A DNA stretch of 64,000 nt from Bidens hawaiensis (GCA_021521415.1 JAIQDT010000231.1:2232001-2296000); one strand, 5' to 3'. Counted from the first letter of the stretch, positions 20,037 to 31,022 are shown. The notes: generated by a model not told the origin, from the letters alone. Numbers and translations are program-made.

Positions 20037-23000
20037 CTTCCATGGGACAAAGGGCCATAGCACTGAGGAGTGCACATCCTTGAGGGACATCGTCGAGACA
20101 TTCGTCAAGGATGGGAGGCTCGCACACCTCGTGGCATCTATCAAGAAGGGAGGAAGGAACGACAACAGGTACAGGGGTAACGGACGAAAGCCCGTCGACA
20201 TCAGCATCAACATGGTCCATGGTAAGGTCAGAGGAAGAAAGAGACCGATGACCGAACCATGCGCATGGAAGGAAGCAGAAGTGCGCTTCCCGCGAGTGCC
20301 GGGAGGCCCAAACAAAGAAGGCCCCATTATCATTAAAAGCCAGCTGGGGCACTACATCACCTCCCGCACCCTCGTTGACAATGGCGCATCGTCGACAGTG
20401 ATGTACAGGCAGTTCTTCGACAAGCTCGATGATGAAGACAAGGAACGCCTGGAGACGGTCTACGCTTCAATGGAAGGGTTTGACGGCAGCATGAACACTC
20501 CCTTGGGCATCCTATCTTTCCCCGTCACTCTCACCGATGGGAATTATTCACGCACGGAGGATGTGGATTTTGTTGTGATGAAAAAACCACATCATACGTA
20601 TGACATCCTATTCGGGAGAGACGGGATGGCAAGATTCAACGCCGTGGTATCCTCAGTCCACGGCATGATGGGATGGCCAACAACTGAAGGCGTAGCGATG
20701 ATCACGGGCATTCCCCAGGTATGCATCGCATCTGTCTCCTCTAAACCCAAACCGAAGATGGCCAAACACACCATCACTGAACCTGAACAGTGGGCATTCA
20801 ATGGGAAATATCCCGATCAGGCCGTTACCATTGGCCCGACAATTGTTGATCCAACACGCACCTTACTCAAGCGCTTACTGCAGCGAAACGCAGACATCTT
20901 CGCGTGGACACCAGCCGACATGACTGGTGTACCCCGGGGAAAGGCAGAGCATAAGCTCAAATGCGATCCGGCCGTTACGCCGATCGTACAAAAGCGCAGA
21001 GTAATGGGGCCCGAGCAAACCAACGCGTGCAGAACCCAAGTCAAGGAACTCCTTGATGCGGGCATCGTGCGCGTCAGCAAATATCAAACATGGGTTGCAA
21101 ATCCCGTAATGGTACCGAAGAATAACAAACAATGGCGCATGTGCATAGATTTCAAAGATTTGAATAAAGCATGCCCCAAAGATTGTTATCCGTTGCCAGA
21201 AATTGATCTCAAGGTGGATTCGGTGGCACCATTTCGCCTTAAATGCTTCTTGGATGCGTATAAGGGGTACCATCAAATCCACATGGCTGTAGATGACCAG
21301 GACAAAACCGCCTTTCGGACGCCCGATGGCACATTTTGTTATAAAATGATGCCGTTCGGACTTAAGAACGCGGGGTCCACGTACCAACGACTAATGGACA
21401 AAGAGTTTCACGCCCAAATTGGGAGAAACTTGGAAGTCTATATGGATGATTTGGTCATCAAAAGCCCCGAGCCAGAGGCGATGTTGAAAGACATTGAGGA
21501 AACTTTCAACACGCTCAGAAAGATAAACATGAAGCTCAACCCGAGCAAGTGTTCATTTGGGGTGGAAGAAGGGAAGTTCTTAGGAGTCATTATTACTAAA
21601 GATGGCTTCAGAGCGAACCCTGAAAAGGTCGAAGCCATTGTCAAAATGGAATCACCTACCACCATAAAACAGGCTCAAACACTTAATGGACGACTAGTCG
21701 CGCTTAACCGCTTTTTGGCAAACCATGCGGATAGGTCGTTCCCTTTTGTGTCAACGCTAAGAAATTGTTTAAAGAAAACGCACTTCCGCTGGACACCAGA
21801 AGCGGAAGCAGCTTTTCAGGAGATTCGATCACGCCTGATCGAACTCCCAACACTCACGGCACCACAAGCGGGGGAGGAGTTAATCCTATACCTCTCCGCA
21901 ACAGATAGAGCAACCGGGGCAGTCCTGCTTGTAGAACGAAAAGGCATCCAGATGCCAATCTATTATGTTAGCCGCGTGCTGGCAGACGCGGAAACCCGGT
22001 ACTCTACCCTGGAAAAACTGGTCTTGGCACTTATACACGCTTCACGCAGGTTGAGACGATATTTCCAGGGTCACCCAATCACTATTCTCACCAACTTCAA
22101 ACTCTCAAATGTTCTAGGCAAACCCGAGTTATCGGGACGTCTAGCCAAATGGGCAATTGAATTGGGAGAATATGCGATTCAATACAAGCCGAGACCAGCC
22201 ATTAAAGGTCAGGTCCTGGCTGATTTTATTGCAGAAGTCCCCGCTTCACGGGAGAAAGAGTGCCAGGAGGAGGTTCAACCCTCCCCAGCACACGAAATCG
22301 ATGAAGTCTGGCGACTCTACACTGATGGAGCAGCTAGTAACGAGGGTTCAGGCGCAGGGTTAAAATTAACAAATCCAGCAGGCCAGGAATATACTTATGC
22401 TATTCGGCTGGATTTTCCAAGTACGAATAACGAAGCTGAATATGAAGCATTCCTGGCCGGATTGAGGATTGCACGAAAGATGGGTGTAAAAAATTTGGAA
22501 GCCCACGTAGATTCCATGCTAGTGGCAAACCAAATAAACGGGACGTACACGGCTGTGAACGACACAATGGCCCTGTACCTTGCCCAAGCCAAAGCCATCA
22601 TGCGCGATTTTAATGATTGTAAAGTGATACACGTCAAGCGCAGCGAAAACAAATCTGCGGATGCGTTAAGCAAGCTTGCATCACTGGCCTTCACCCACTT
22701 GGGAAAGGACATCCGCGTGGAACTCCTCGAAACACCATCAGTCCCGCACAAGGAAATTTGTGTCATCCAAACCGGTACAGAAACATGGATGACCCCAATA
22801 ATAAAATACCTTGAAGCAGGAACGTTACCAGAGTCGAAGTCACAGGCAAGAAAACTACGCTGTAAAGCACTGAATTATCAGCTGGTCAATGACACCCTTT
22901 ACAGACGTAACTTTCTTGGCCCATTGTTAAGATGCGTGGACAACCAAGATGCTGACTACCTCCTAAGGGAGGTTCACGAAGGCATCTGTGGAGTACACGC

Positions 23001-24015
23001 AGGCCCCCGCGCTGTGGTAGCCAAGCTAAACAACGCGGGATACTTCTGGCCGGGGATGCATATGGACGCGTTGGCATACATCAGAAAATGCAGATCTTGC
23101 CAGCTTTACGCACCCAACACGCATCGCCCGAAAAATGAACTTGTTCCTGTCACTTCCTCGTGGCCATTTCAGAAGTGGGCCATTGACGTGACAGGCCCAT
23201 TTCCAACAGCAGCTGGGAATGTTCAGTTCCTAGTGGTAGCCATTGACTACTTCACCAAATGGATAGAAGCGAAACCTTTAGCCCAAACAACCGCAAAGCA
23301 TATCAAAAAATTTATTTGGGAATTTATTATTTGTCGTTTTGGACTTCCACAGAATTTGGTAAGCGACAATGGCACCAACTTTGCTGACAAGAAGCTACAG
23401 CAGTGGCTGAAAGAACTTCAAATCACCCACACCTTTACCTCAGTGGCACACCCGCAAGGTAACGGTGAGGTGGAAAGAGCAAATAAGAGCATCGTCGAAG
23501 GCATAAAGAGAAGACTCTTGGAACATAGATCCGGTTGGGTGGACGAGCTTCCACACGTCCTTTGGGCAAACAGAACGCTGAAGAAGACCAGTACGGGAGA
23601 AACCCCGTTCAGTCTCACTTATGGCACTGAAGCCATGATCCCAGTCGAAATCGGTTTACCCTCACCAAGGGTCTTAATCCAACCAGAAGACAATGATGCG
23701 GAAAGACGGTTAGACCTTATGCTAACCGAAGAGCGCAGAGACTTAGCCGCCGTGCGTGAAGAAAACTACAAACGACAAATGCAAAAATACTACAACACGC
23801 GGGTAAAACTCTGCAACTTCAAGGAAGGAGACTACATACTGCGTAACAACGAGGCTTCGAACCAACAACGCCCAGGAAAGTTGGCCCCGATTTGGGAAGG
23901 GCCATACATTATCAAAGAAGTTCTGGGAAAGGGCGCGTACCGGCTCGAAAGGCTCGATGGCACTCCCATCCCTAGAACATGGAATGGAGCTCAATTACGC
24001 AAATGTTATATGTAG
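19849..24015 (+). CDS. pol: Tat gag C-terminus plus pol: protease, RT, two RNase H domains, integrase
   Basis: This frame is open for 1388 codons from a TTG; it has no real start of its own and is the +1 continuation of gag. Residues 62-75 form a CHHC zinc knuckle (CDFHGTKGHSTEEC). The protease has VDNGAS at 176-181. The RT has YMDD at 531-534 and FRTPDGTFCYKMMPFGLKNA. The first RNase H is degenerate (LYLSATDRA instead of an Asp-led motif). A second, archaeal-type RNase H follows (LYTDGAASNEGSG, Asp 826). The integrase has an HHCC finger (near 1040-1085) and DDE residues D1113, D1173 and E1209 with x35 spacing. Apart from the frame change to gag, all catalytic motifs are intact. Confidence 0.95.
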   Translation: MTPPQALALWLAEGTTRTLRTGKNRWTPLTKSVTEIFATEKLPWPKAPAIRQKPNADQSKSCDFHGTKGHSTEECTSLRDIVETFVKDGRLAHLVASIKKGGRNDNRYRGNGRKPVDISINMVHGKVRGRKRPMTEPCAWKEAEVRFPRVPGGPNKEGPIIIKSQLGHYITSRTLVDNGASSTVMYRQFFDKLDDEDKERLETVYASMEGFDGSMNTPLGILSFPVTLTDGNYSRTEDVDFVVMKKPHHTYDILFGRDGMARFNAVVSSVHGMMGWPTTEGVAMITGIPQVCIASVSSKPKPKMAKHTITEPEQWAFNGKYPDQAVTIGPTIVDPTRTLLKRLLQRNADIFAWTPADMTGVPRGKAEHKLKCDPAVTPIVQKRRVMGPEQTNACRTQVKELLDAGIVRVSKYQTWVANPVMVPKNNKQWRMCIDFKDLNKACPKDCYPLPEIDLKVDSVAPFRLKCFLDAYKGYHQIHMAVDDQDKTAFRTPDGTFCYKMMPFGLKNAGSTYQRLMDKEFHAQIGRNLEVYMDDLVIKSPEPEAMLKDIEETFNTLRKINMKLNPSKCSFGVEEGKFLGVIITKDGFRANPEKVEAIVKMESPTTIKQAQTLNGRLVALNRFLANHADRSFPFVSTLRNCLKKTHFRWTPEAEAAFQEIRSRLIELPTLTAPQAGEELILYLSATDRATGAVLLVERKGIQMPIYYVSRVLADAETRYSTLEKLVLALIHASRRLRRYFQGHPITILTNFKLSNVLGKPELSGRLAKWAIELGEYAIQYKPRPAIKGQVLADFIAEVPASREKECQEEVQPSPAHEIDEVWRLYTDGAASNEGSGAGLKLTNPAGQEYTYAIRLDFPSTNNEAEYEAFLAGLRIARKMGVKNLEAHVDSMLVANQINGTYTAVNDTMALYLAQAKAIMRDFNDCKVIHVKRSENKSADALSKLASLAFTHLGKDIRVELLETPSVPHKEICVIQTGTETWMTPIIKYLEAGTLPESKSQARKLRCKALNYQLVNDTLYRRNFLGPLLRCVDNQDADYLLREVHEGICGVHAGPRAVVAKLNNAGYFWPGMHMDALAYIRKCRSCQLYAPNTHRPKNELVPVTSSWPFQKWAIDVTGPFPTAAGNVQFLVVAIDYFTKWIEAKPLAQTTAKHIKKFIWEFIICRFGLPQNLVSDNGTNFADKKLQQWLKELQITHTFTSVAHPQGNGEVERANKSIVEGIKRRLLEHRSGWVDELPHVLWANRTLKKTSTGETPFSLTYGTEAMIPVEIGLPSPRVLIQPEDNDAERRLDLMLTEERRDLAAVREENYKRQMQKYYNTRVKLCNFKEGDYILRNNEASNQQRPGKLAPIWEGPYIIKEVLGKGAYRLERLDGTPIPRTWNGAQLRKCYM

Positions 24016-24190
24016 ATCAATTCCAACTTGTAAAGAAAAGGCCTAGAGCCACTTCTAATGGAAATGATTCTCCTTTCATGATGTATTAATAGCTTGTAAC
24101 CTATGAACTTCCCTTACGGGAAGAAGTAGTTGCGTGTGGAAGGCGGCAATACCCGCATAAACACAACGCCAAAATGTTAAAAAGTTCTAA

Positions 24191-24670
24191 GGAAAACCTA
24201 CACGCAGGTCAGATGTAGGTAAAGTTTAGCCATCCTTGTAAGTGCAAGTGACGGTCTTATCCGCACAATCACAAACAAGGAAGCCAAACTTAACTTACCA
24301 TCTACCACGTTAAAAGGTTAACTTATGAACACTTAAAAAAAAAAAAGGGATAAGAAAAACCTACACGCAGGTCAGATATAGGTCTAAAGTTAAAGCCATC
24401 CTACTAAGTGCAAGTGACGGTTGCACCCGCACAATCACGAAAGAAGAAGCGAAAACTTTAGTCTATTATCAACCACGTTCAAAGGTTTAACTTAATGCCT
24501 TAGAAATTTCGAAAAGGAAAACCTACACGCAGGTCAGATAGAGGGTAAAGATTAGCCATCCTACCAAGTGCAAGTGACGGTTTTACCCGCACAATCACGA
24601 AGGAGGAGGCGAAACTTAAACCCATCATCAACCACGTTCAAAGGTTCTTATTCTAAACACTTGGGAAATT
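24191..24670 (+). repeat. Tandem repeat ~163 bp x 3 after Tat pol
   Basis: Three copies begin at about 24193, 24357 and 24518, each starting AAAACCTACACGCAGGTCAG and containing AAGTGCAAGTGACGGT and CCGCACAATCAC. They are diverged from each other, so the array is older than this insertion. It lies between pol and the antisense gene's 3' end. Confidence 0.9.
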
Positions 24671-24858
24671 GCTAATTTAAACTAAGTATGCAAGTCATAA
24701 GTTTATAAAGCAAAGAACCCAAGGAAGGAAATAACAATCTTATACGCAAAGAGATTAATATTTCACAATCAATTACAAGAATGGCTGGGTAACTACCCGC
24801 CTAAAAGAAATCTATACAAGGCTAAGTCTATCCTAGCAGTGGGAAGGGATCTTCAGGA

Positions 24859-27843
24859 TCAGGCTTCAGGGCCACCTCCACTTGGACCAGCACCGTCAGA
24901 GCGCGGCTGCCCAAGGAAAGCCTTAAGGATGCTTAGCCCATCATCAGCAGCAGCAGCTTCATTCACCTTCTCCACCACTGGATGCGGGAAGGCAGCGTAC
25001 TGATTCACAGCTTGGTCATAAGCAGCTTCAGTATTAACATTGAATAAAGGGAAGTTGGAGGGCGGAAAGCCTCTCTCAGCAAACCCTAGACCAAGCAGGA
25101 AGCCAGTCTTCTGCCCATCCTCATGAGAAGCGTTGAGGGCTGCGCTCATTGCATCGTCGTAAGAGGTCTCTGAAAGTACCAGACGCACAACCTACAAAAG
25201 AAAATTAGAAGTTAGAACATTTTCTAATTACGAGCGGAAAGCGTAAAGAAAAAGATAAAGATACCTCAGGCAACGCTTCTCGAAGCAGCCATTGGAGGGT
25301 AGCTTGACTTTCTTTGTAAGCACGTTCGGCTCCGCTTTTATCAAGGTTGGCAAGTTGAACTTCCTTGGCGGCAGCTTCTTCGACGCTTTTGAGTTTCCTT
25401 TCAGTACGGTCAAGCATCCCCCTCTGGTCAAGGATCTCCTGCAGCTTCTTGGCATCTTCCATTGCCAAGGCGTCATGAGCATGCTGAAGAGCCTTTAATT
25501 TGCATTTAAGCTGCTCATTCTCTTCGCGAAGTGGCTCAGCAACAGCTTCAGCCTTGGCAGCCCTCTCAGTTGAGTTTCGCGCAGTCTCCTTGGCCAGCCG
25601 AAGCTGTTCATTCACAGCTTGGGCAGCCTTGGAGCGGGCCTCGAGTCGCGCCTGGACTTCAACCTCGAGGGCCTTGAATGCCCTCTCCTTCTCGGCTGCG
25701 GCAGTGGCCAACTGCCGGTTCTCCTCCCGAAGAGCCCGCGCTTCAGATACATCTTTGGCGCGAGCTGCTTTTAACTTGTCGTTTTCACGACAAAGCAGCT
25801 CGACGCGGGGCTGCGTTCGGGCCTGGAGAACCCGAAGCTCATTGGTTAGCCTACCCTCTTGGTAGCTAGCCATGGCTTCCCCCAACGCACCATGAGGAGC
25901 AGCGTGGCGAGCCCAGTCCACGCACTCCACAGGGGTGCGAAGGGTTGTTCCTCGGCGTATGTTCCATCTTGGAACATACACTTCATTGGAATCCGACACT
26001 GCAAAAGAAACAAAGGCAGTTAGGAAAAGATGACAAAAATATACAAAGAAAAAAGAACCCTACGTACCTGTAGGGTCAATAACAGGCCGATAGCCGCCAA
26101 ACCCATCACTTGAACCTAAAGGAAATCCATCCAACAGGTCAGGCAGACGGGAAGGTGGCGTAGATCGGCGGGAAGCCCGGCGCGTACCTGATGGTCCGGC
26201 CGTCGGTGCCGGTGGCGCAGGTATAGTGGCAGCCGCCGTGGTAGCCATTGTTGGCGCCGTCTCCTCAGCAACAGTAACCGCCGGCTCCGTGAAAGATGCT
26301 GTAAAAATTGCACTCACGGCCGGCGGAGACACCTTCTCAGCTGGAACAGCCTCAGGAAGGCTGGAACCAGCGGAAGCAAGCGTAGACGCCTGGGTCGACG
26401 CCTCGGGAAGGCTGACCGAGCCTACCGTCATTGGCGGGGGAATACTTACTCCAACTCCACCCTGGAATGCGTCAACATCCACACCTGCACAAGCAAAAGT
26501 GTTAGAAAAATTTATTTGAAACAACAAATCTAGACAAGAATTATGGGGGTACTTACGGGGTTTCTTGAGCTTGAACGCACGGACGAGCGGGGGCGAACCC
26601 GATGGAGCCGGCCTCTTGACACCGGTAACCGTCGTCGTCGCTGCCTCCCCGGAGGTAACACCTGCAGCCTCCGGAGCGGTGGTCTCCTCACCACCGGGTT
26701 TCCCCGCCACCTCTGCATTATCTGACTCCGAGTCAGATAGGACTACCGGGTCGGCCGTAGAGGCCACCTTCTCCTTGCCTTTCCCGACGGCAGCCTTTTT
26801 CTTCCGCACCAGTGGAGGACCGTCTGCGGATTCCTCAGAAGAAGAAATGTCATGAACTCCAGCAGCAGGCACAGCATTGAGAGGTTCAGGGTAGAAGATA
26901 GGCTTACCTGGCCGTCGGTGGCTCAGGATCTCTTGGCCTGGCGGGTAAACCTCCACGAACCGACCCGCAGTCTGCTCTAAGATGGGCAACTCGTTCTCGT
27001 CCAGAGCACGAGTACCCATCCGCGCAGGACCATCTTCCTCCCGCGGATTCAGGAGCGACTGAAGATCGTTACCCTCTGAAATCAACAAGAAAGTTAGAAA
27101 AAATCGTAGTCAGCAAAAAAGAAACAAGACATACCATAAGGGGTAGAGTTCGAACCATATTCAAGGACGATCGGAACCTTATCCGCATTCGCCGCCTTCC
27201 ACACCCGGCTCATCCCCAGCATCACCATCGCCGACTCCGGAAAACGGAAAACCGGGGACTGGACCCGGGATATCTTCGCGAACCATTCCGCCTCCTCGTA
27301 GTTGATGGCGGGAAGGTTCGGAAGCGGCTGGCCATTCTTGAACTTCATGGCAATGGGGATGGCTCGAGCGGATATAAAGAAGAACTCTCTTCTCCATGAG
27401 CGAAGACTCCGCTCGGTGGTACAAATCTTTAAACCCTTGATACGGGTTGTAAGAGTGTACCACCCTTGGATGCACCTCCAAGTATAGAAGGTCATCAGGC
27501 GGTCAACAAGGGGCTCAAGGCCCAGTATCCGGCACACCCACTCAAAGTGCCGGACCTTGGCAATGGCCATGGGGTGCACCTCTGTCAGGTGCACACCGTG
27601 CCTCTCTAGGACACGGTACACAAACTTTGTCAACGGAAACCTAAGGTTCCCGTAGACAAAGAATGCAGCATAAACCCCGATTTTGCCACTAGGGGCATCG
27701 TACACAGTATGGTGGGGCTCAGGAAACTCAGGCTCGAGAGACTCGAGCATGAACTTCCTGACGATATACTGGTACAGCTCGACAGGAAGATAACACTGGC
27801 ATTCGCCAGCAGTCTTCTGATCATCAGCATCGTGAGAAGACAT
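24859..27843 (-). CDS. Spliced antisense gene inside the Tat element (gypsy-type 'transposase' domain protein)
   Basis: Five minus-strand exons: 27843-27135, 27075-26557, 26484-26068, 25998-25265 and 25191-24859. The introns of 59, 72, 69 and 73 bp all have GT...AG ends (donors GTATGT, GTAAGT, GTACGT, GTATCT; T-rich acceptors). Phases are 1,1,1,0 and the sum is 2712 nt: 903 aa and a stop. The N-terminal ~200 residues (LPVELYQYIVRKF, FPLTKFVYRVLERHGVHL, FEWVCRILGLEP) match the plant 'putative gypsy type transposon' domain (Transposase_28, from memory). Exons 2-3 are Ser/Pro/acidic with basic patches. Exon 4 is a long Ala/Glu/Lys coiled coil. Its function is unknown. A TATA box lies 120 bp upstream of the ATG. 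Antisense ORFs at this place are known for Tat elements. Confidence 0.85.
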
Positions 27844-27962
27844 GGTGGAAGAAAGAAGAGATTTCAGAGCAATGCTTTACTGAAAAAGAGAAATTCGCCG
27901 GAAATTACTGGAGAAGAAGAGATGAAAGTGGAAAGTGTGAATTGCAAATAACCTTCTCCCCC

Positions 27963-27970
27963 TTTATATA
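27963..27970 (-). promoter_or_regulatory. TATA box of the antisense gene
   Basis: Read on the minus strand this is TATATAAA followed by GGGGGAGAAGG, about 120 bp before the ATG. It implies a ~90-nt leader and transcription independent of the LTR. Confidence 0.65.
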
Positions 27971-28321
27971 GCAATCGCAATTAATGCGATGAATTTAATA
28001 CGGAAGAGAGAGAAATCAAAGGTGCAATGAAACTATGACGCGTGGCAAAAGCAAACTGGCAACAGCTGTCAAAAAGGACGTGTGCCAGAGATTTCGCGGC
28101 TACGCGCCCGAAATCCCGTGCCCACGCGCCTGAAAAAGCAACTGGAATGACCACATAATGTCATGTCGCCATAACTTCTGGCACGTCCTGACACAGTCAG
28201 AAGAAACCGTCGCACGACGTTTGAGGTATTGGGTTGTTATCCATCCAACTCTTCAAATTTCAAAATTTAAAAATTTGAAGACTAAGGTTCAAAAAAGTAA
28301 GCGGGAAAATATCCCTTACCT

Positions 28322-28600
28322 TGGCAAACAAGTAACCATAAGCCGGGTGTGGGTACAGTGTAAAGGCAAAACCCTTCACATACCTAACACCCGCAGGGAA
28401 TTGAAGCCAAAATATTTGGCAACCAAGTAACCATAAGACGGGTGCGGGTACAGTGTAAAGGCAAAACCCTTCACATACCTAGCACCCGCAGGGAATGGAC
28501 GCCAGGAATACCTTGGAAGTAAAGTAACCATAAGACGGACGCAGGTACAGTGTAAAGGCAAAACCCTTCACATACCTAGCACCCGCTGAGAATTGAAACC
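28322..28600 (+). repeat. Tandem repeat ~96 bp x 3 upstream of the antisense gene
   Basis: Copies start at about 28330, 28425 and 28522 (AAGTAACCATAAG, then GTACAGTGTAAAGGC and AAACCCTTCACATACCTA). They lie 350-650 bp upstream of the antisense TATA box and may affect its expression; this is inference from position. Confidence 0.9.
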
Positions 28601-28980
28601 AGGAAGGATCTTCTGGGCAATGCTTGTGAAAACGGAAGTAATATCCCCGCATTGCGGGAACATCGAGTACTACGTTGTTTGAGGCTCCAAGATGGAATTG
28701 GTGGTTTAAACATAATTGATCACTATGTTCAAAAACTACCAGAACCACAGGGAGAATCCGCACAACTAAGACTCAATGCTCCTGACTTGCGAGGAGGTTA
28801 CAGACCTACCCGCATCATACCCAAAGACCAAGCAGGAAACTCGGGAATTTCTGCAAGTGACAAGGACTTCCGCGGGAAGAACCCCCATGGAAAACCTTAC
28901 AAAAACCCCTTTTCAAAACCCTTTGCTTAAGTCCAAAAATTCACCTCACTTTATTAGACATTCGTGAGAAGAACATTGGA

Positions 28981-28991
28981 CTGGGGGGACT
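28981..28991 (+). other. Polypurine tract of the Tat element
   Basis: CTGGGGGGACT ends directly at the 3' LTR start TGAAGAGG, the usual place for second-strand priming. Confidence 0.7.
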
Positions 28992-29922
28992 TGAAGAGGT
29001 AGGTCCCAGCAGGGCTCAGTTGGTCCCGCATGACTCACCTTGAACAGGGATGTCTGCGCAAAGACCATCTACTCCCGCAGGACCCACCATGCTCAGAGAA
29101 GCCTACGCGCAGTATGCAAGCTGCATACGCAGGGAAAAGCCTCCCAATGGTAAAGTAACCCGCCTGTTCCCGCAGTTGCGGATACAAGCCATCAGGGAAG
29201 GCTACCCGCACAGCATAGCTACACGCATAAGGCTTAACACTTACAAATATTCAGTGTCACCTGAAAGAATGAGCAAAGGCGGGAGGGGGAAAACTCCCGC
29301 CAAAATGGGCCAGTCCGTATGATGGAGGATCTTTTGCGTGATACCTGACGAGGTAAAGACAAAAGATCTGACCAAGAATGCGACAGCTCACTGACAGCAG
29401 CGTGGCAGACAGCACGCCACAGCACTGTGACCAATAGCCGCCGCCTGCCCACCAACTCCTGCCAGACCACGTGCCTAGCCTGCAGTTGGTAGAAGACGAA
29501 GAGTGCACGGCACGCCTGCTCTGTGTCAGCCACTACCTATCCACCACTCACAGGTAGGGCACGTGCATAGGTTACAGTTGGTAGCGTGTTGGGCCGGCTA
29601 AACCCCTTGGAAACCCACCTTCGGCTATAAAAGACAGCAAATGGTATTATCATTTCATCATCTACTATCTCGTATAACTTACTTGATAACTGCTCTAATA
29701 GTATTCATATACTTTTATATTCAAAGAGCAATATAGACTGATTCTCACGCCGGAGGGTGGTCACAAGGAGGAACCCCCCCCCTTCTCAGTGACGAGCTTA
29801 CGGTGTCTGTTTTGCAGGTTCCCTGAAGTACAACTTACTCTGCTGGACCTAACCTTCGTGGGAAACATTACTTAGCCCCCAGATTACCTATAATCTGCCC
29901 GGGGTCACTTAGTGTTTCTTCA
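28992..29922 (+). mobile_element. 3' LTR of the Tat element
   Basis: It is the same sequence as the 5' LTR apart from two fewer C residues in the poly-C tract. Its TATA box points into host exon 1b and intron 1. Confidence 0.95.
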
Positions 29923-29927
29923 GCTGC

Positions 29928-29965
29928 TTATGCTGGTGACCTGCTACATTCTTGTATGTTTAGAG
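29928..29965 (+). pseudogene. Response-regulator-like gene, exon 1, 3' piece
   Basis: It continues the interrupted codon (GC|T) as YAGDLLHSCMFR and ends at donor AGAG|GTAATT in phase 1. Together with the 5' piece it forms a 115-nt coding segment. Confidence 0.8.
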
Positions 29966-30948
29966 GTAATTAACATCTTTCATATTTACAAATGACAATT
30001 CACTAAGTTGTTATTTATCTTGTTGACCGACTTGAAGTTGAAAAACCAAGTTTACTTCTGTTCATTATGACGTCTACAATTTTTTTTTATTATTTTTTTA
30101 ATTTCTGGTTAGCAAAGTTGAATACATTAATGATTAAATAATTTTGGTGGTTGTTAATTAGCTTTAGGAGATGCAAAAAATCCTTGATCAAATCTTCTCC
30201 TTAAAACAATTTCTTGATCTATCCCAAAAATAGTTTTTCTATTATTTCTTTTGTTATAATTTAATAATTTTTTAACAAGAAAACTATTCATGCTTCAAAG
30301 ATTTTCAAAGTTAATCAGCTTTCTTTAGTTTGTTTTTTATATGGACTGTGTAGTGGTTTATATATTCATTATATTAATGGCAAAGGTCGTCTATAAGAAT
30401 TCGCATGTATCAGTCGAAGCCAGAAAAAATATGCTCTTAAACTACTAAATAGTGTAAACACATTTTTTATACTTTATTTAAAGTTATAGCAATAAACATA
30501 ACAATTAGCAAAATTATGATATTAGAATAAATTTATAACATACTGAGTAGGATAATAGCTAACCGAGTATTTATCAAGCTCTCATAACATTCTTGATAGC
30601 AAATTGGTAAATCAACTCTTAGTAGTTTATGCTCTTTAATATTCTGTTCTTGATAGCTATATAATCGCCAACCCACTAAGTCTTTCTTGGAGCATTGTGG
30701 ATCGTAAATAAGATTTCAATAATTATAATTTCAAAAAACTCCTTTTTGCAGATGCTACCGTCTCTGTTAGTATTCGAAGTCGACTTTGTTGGTATCCTGC
30801 CTATTCATTTTTATTTTAAAATGCATTTAACTTTTATTGATTAGTTAAAGTAATGGCCTTTTTCAATTTTCTATGGGCCTGCAAGTATATGGGTAATCTA
30901 AAAAAATTGATCTAAAAAGTGTTTGACTATTATAAAAATAGTGGAATT

Positions 30949-31022
30949 ATAAGCGTTCGGGTATTCTATATATAGTATCGGAAATTTAAAAATAAAACGT
31001 ACCCTGATCGAACGCTTATATG
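30949..31022. repeat. Short inverted repeat in intron 1
   Basis: TATAAGCGTTCGGGTA at the left pairs with TACCCTGATCGAACGCTTATA at the right around a ~35-bp AT-rich loop. It could be a tiny foldback element. Confidence 0.6.

Larger units (their letters stand above)
17653..29922 (+). mobile_element. Complete Tat-lineage Ty3/gypsy retrotransposon, 12.27 kb
   Basis: LTRs at 17653-18585 (933 bp) and 28992-29922 (931 bp) read identical except for a poly-C tract (11 versus 9 C). The target-site duplication GCTGC lies at 17648-17652 and 29923-29927. The PBS starts TGGCGCC two bases after the LTR; a purine tract (GGGGGGAC) precedes the 3' LTR. Gag and pol are on the plus strand, and a spliced antisense gene lies between pol and the 3' LTR. 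A second, archaeal-type RNase H domain before integrase and extra ORFs between pol and the 3' LTR are known Tat traits. Insertion must be very recent. Confidence 0.95.

Noticed and set aside
20875..21387. 170-aa minus-strand ORF opposite RT
   Set aside because: Shadow of the conserved RT region, with no features of its own.
25500..25865. Plus-strand 121-aa Ser/Ala-rich ORF
   Set aside because: It is the complement of the coiled-coil exon of the antisense gene.
26485..26556. Reading the 72-bp segment as coding in the antisense gene
   Set aside because: It is in frame without a stop, but has GTAAGT and a T-rich ...TGCAG end and joins two low-complexity coding parts; it behaves like the other three introns. 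Retention remains possible.
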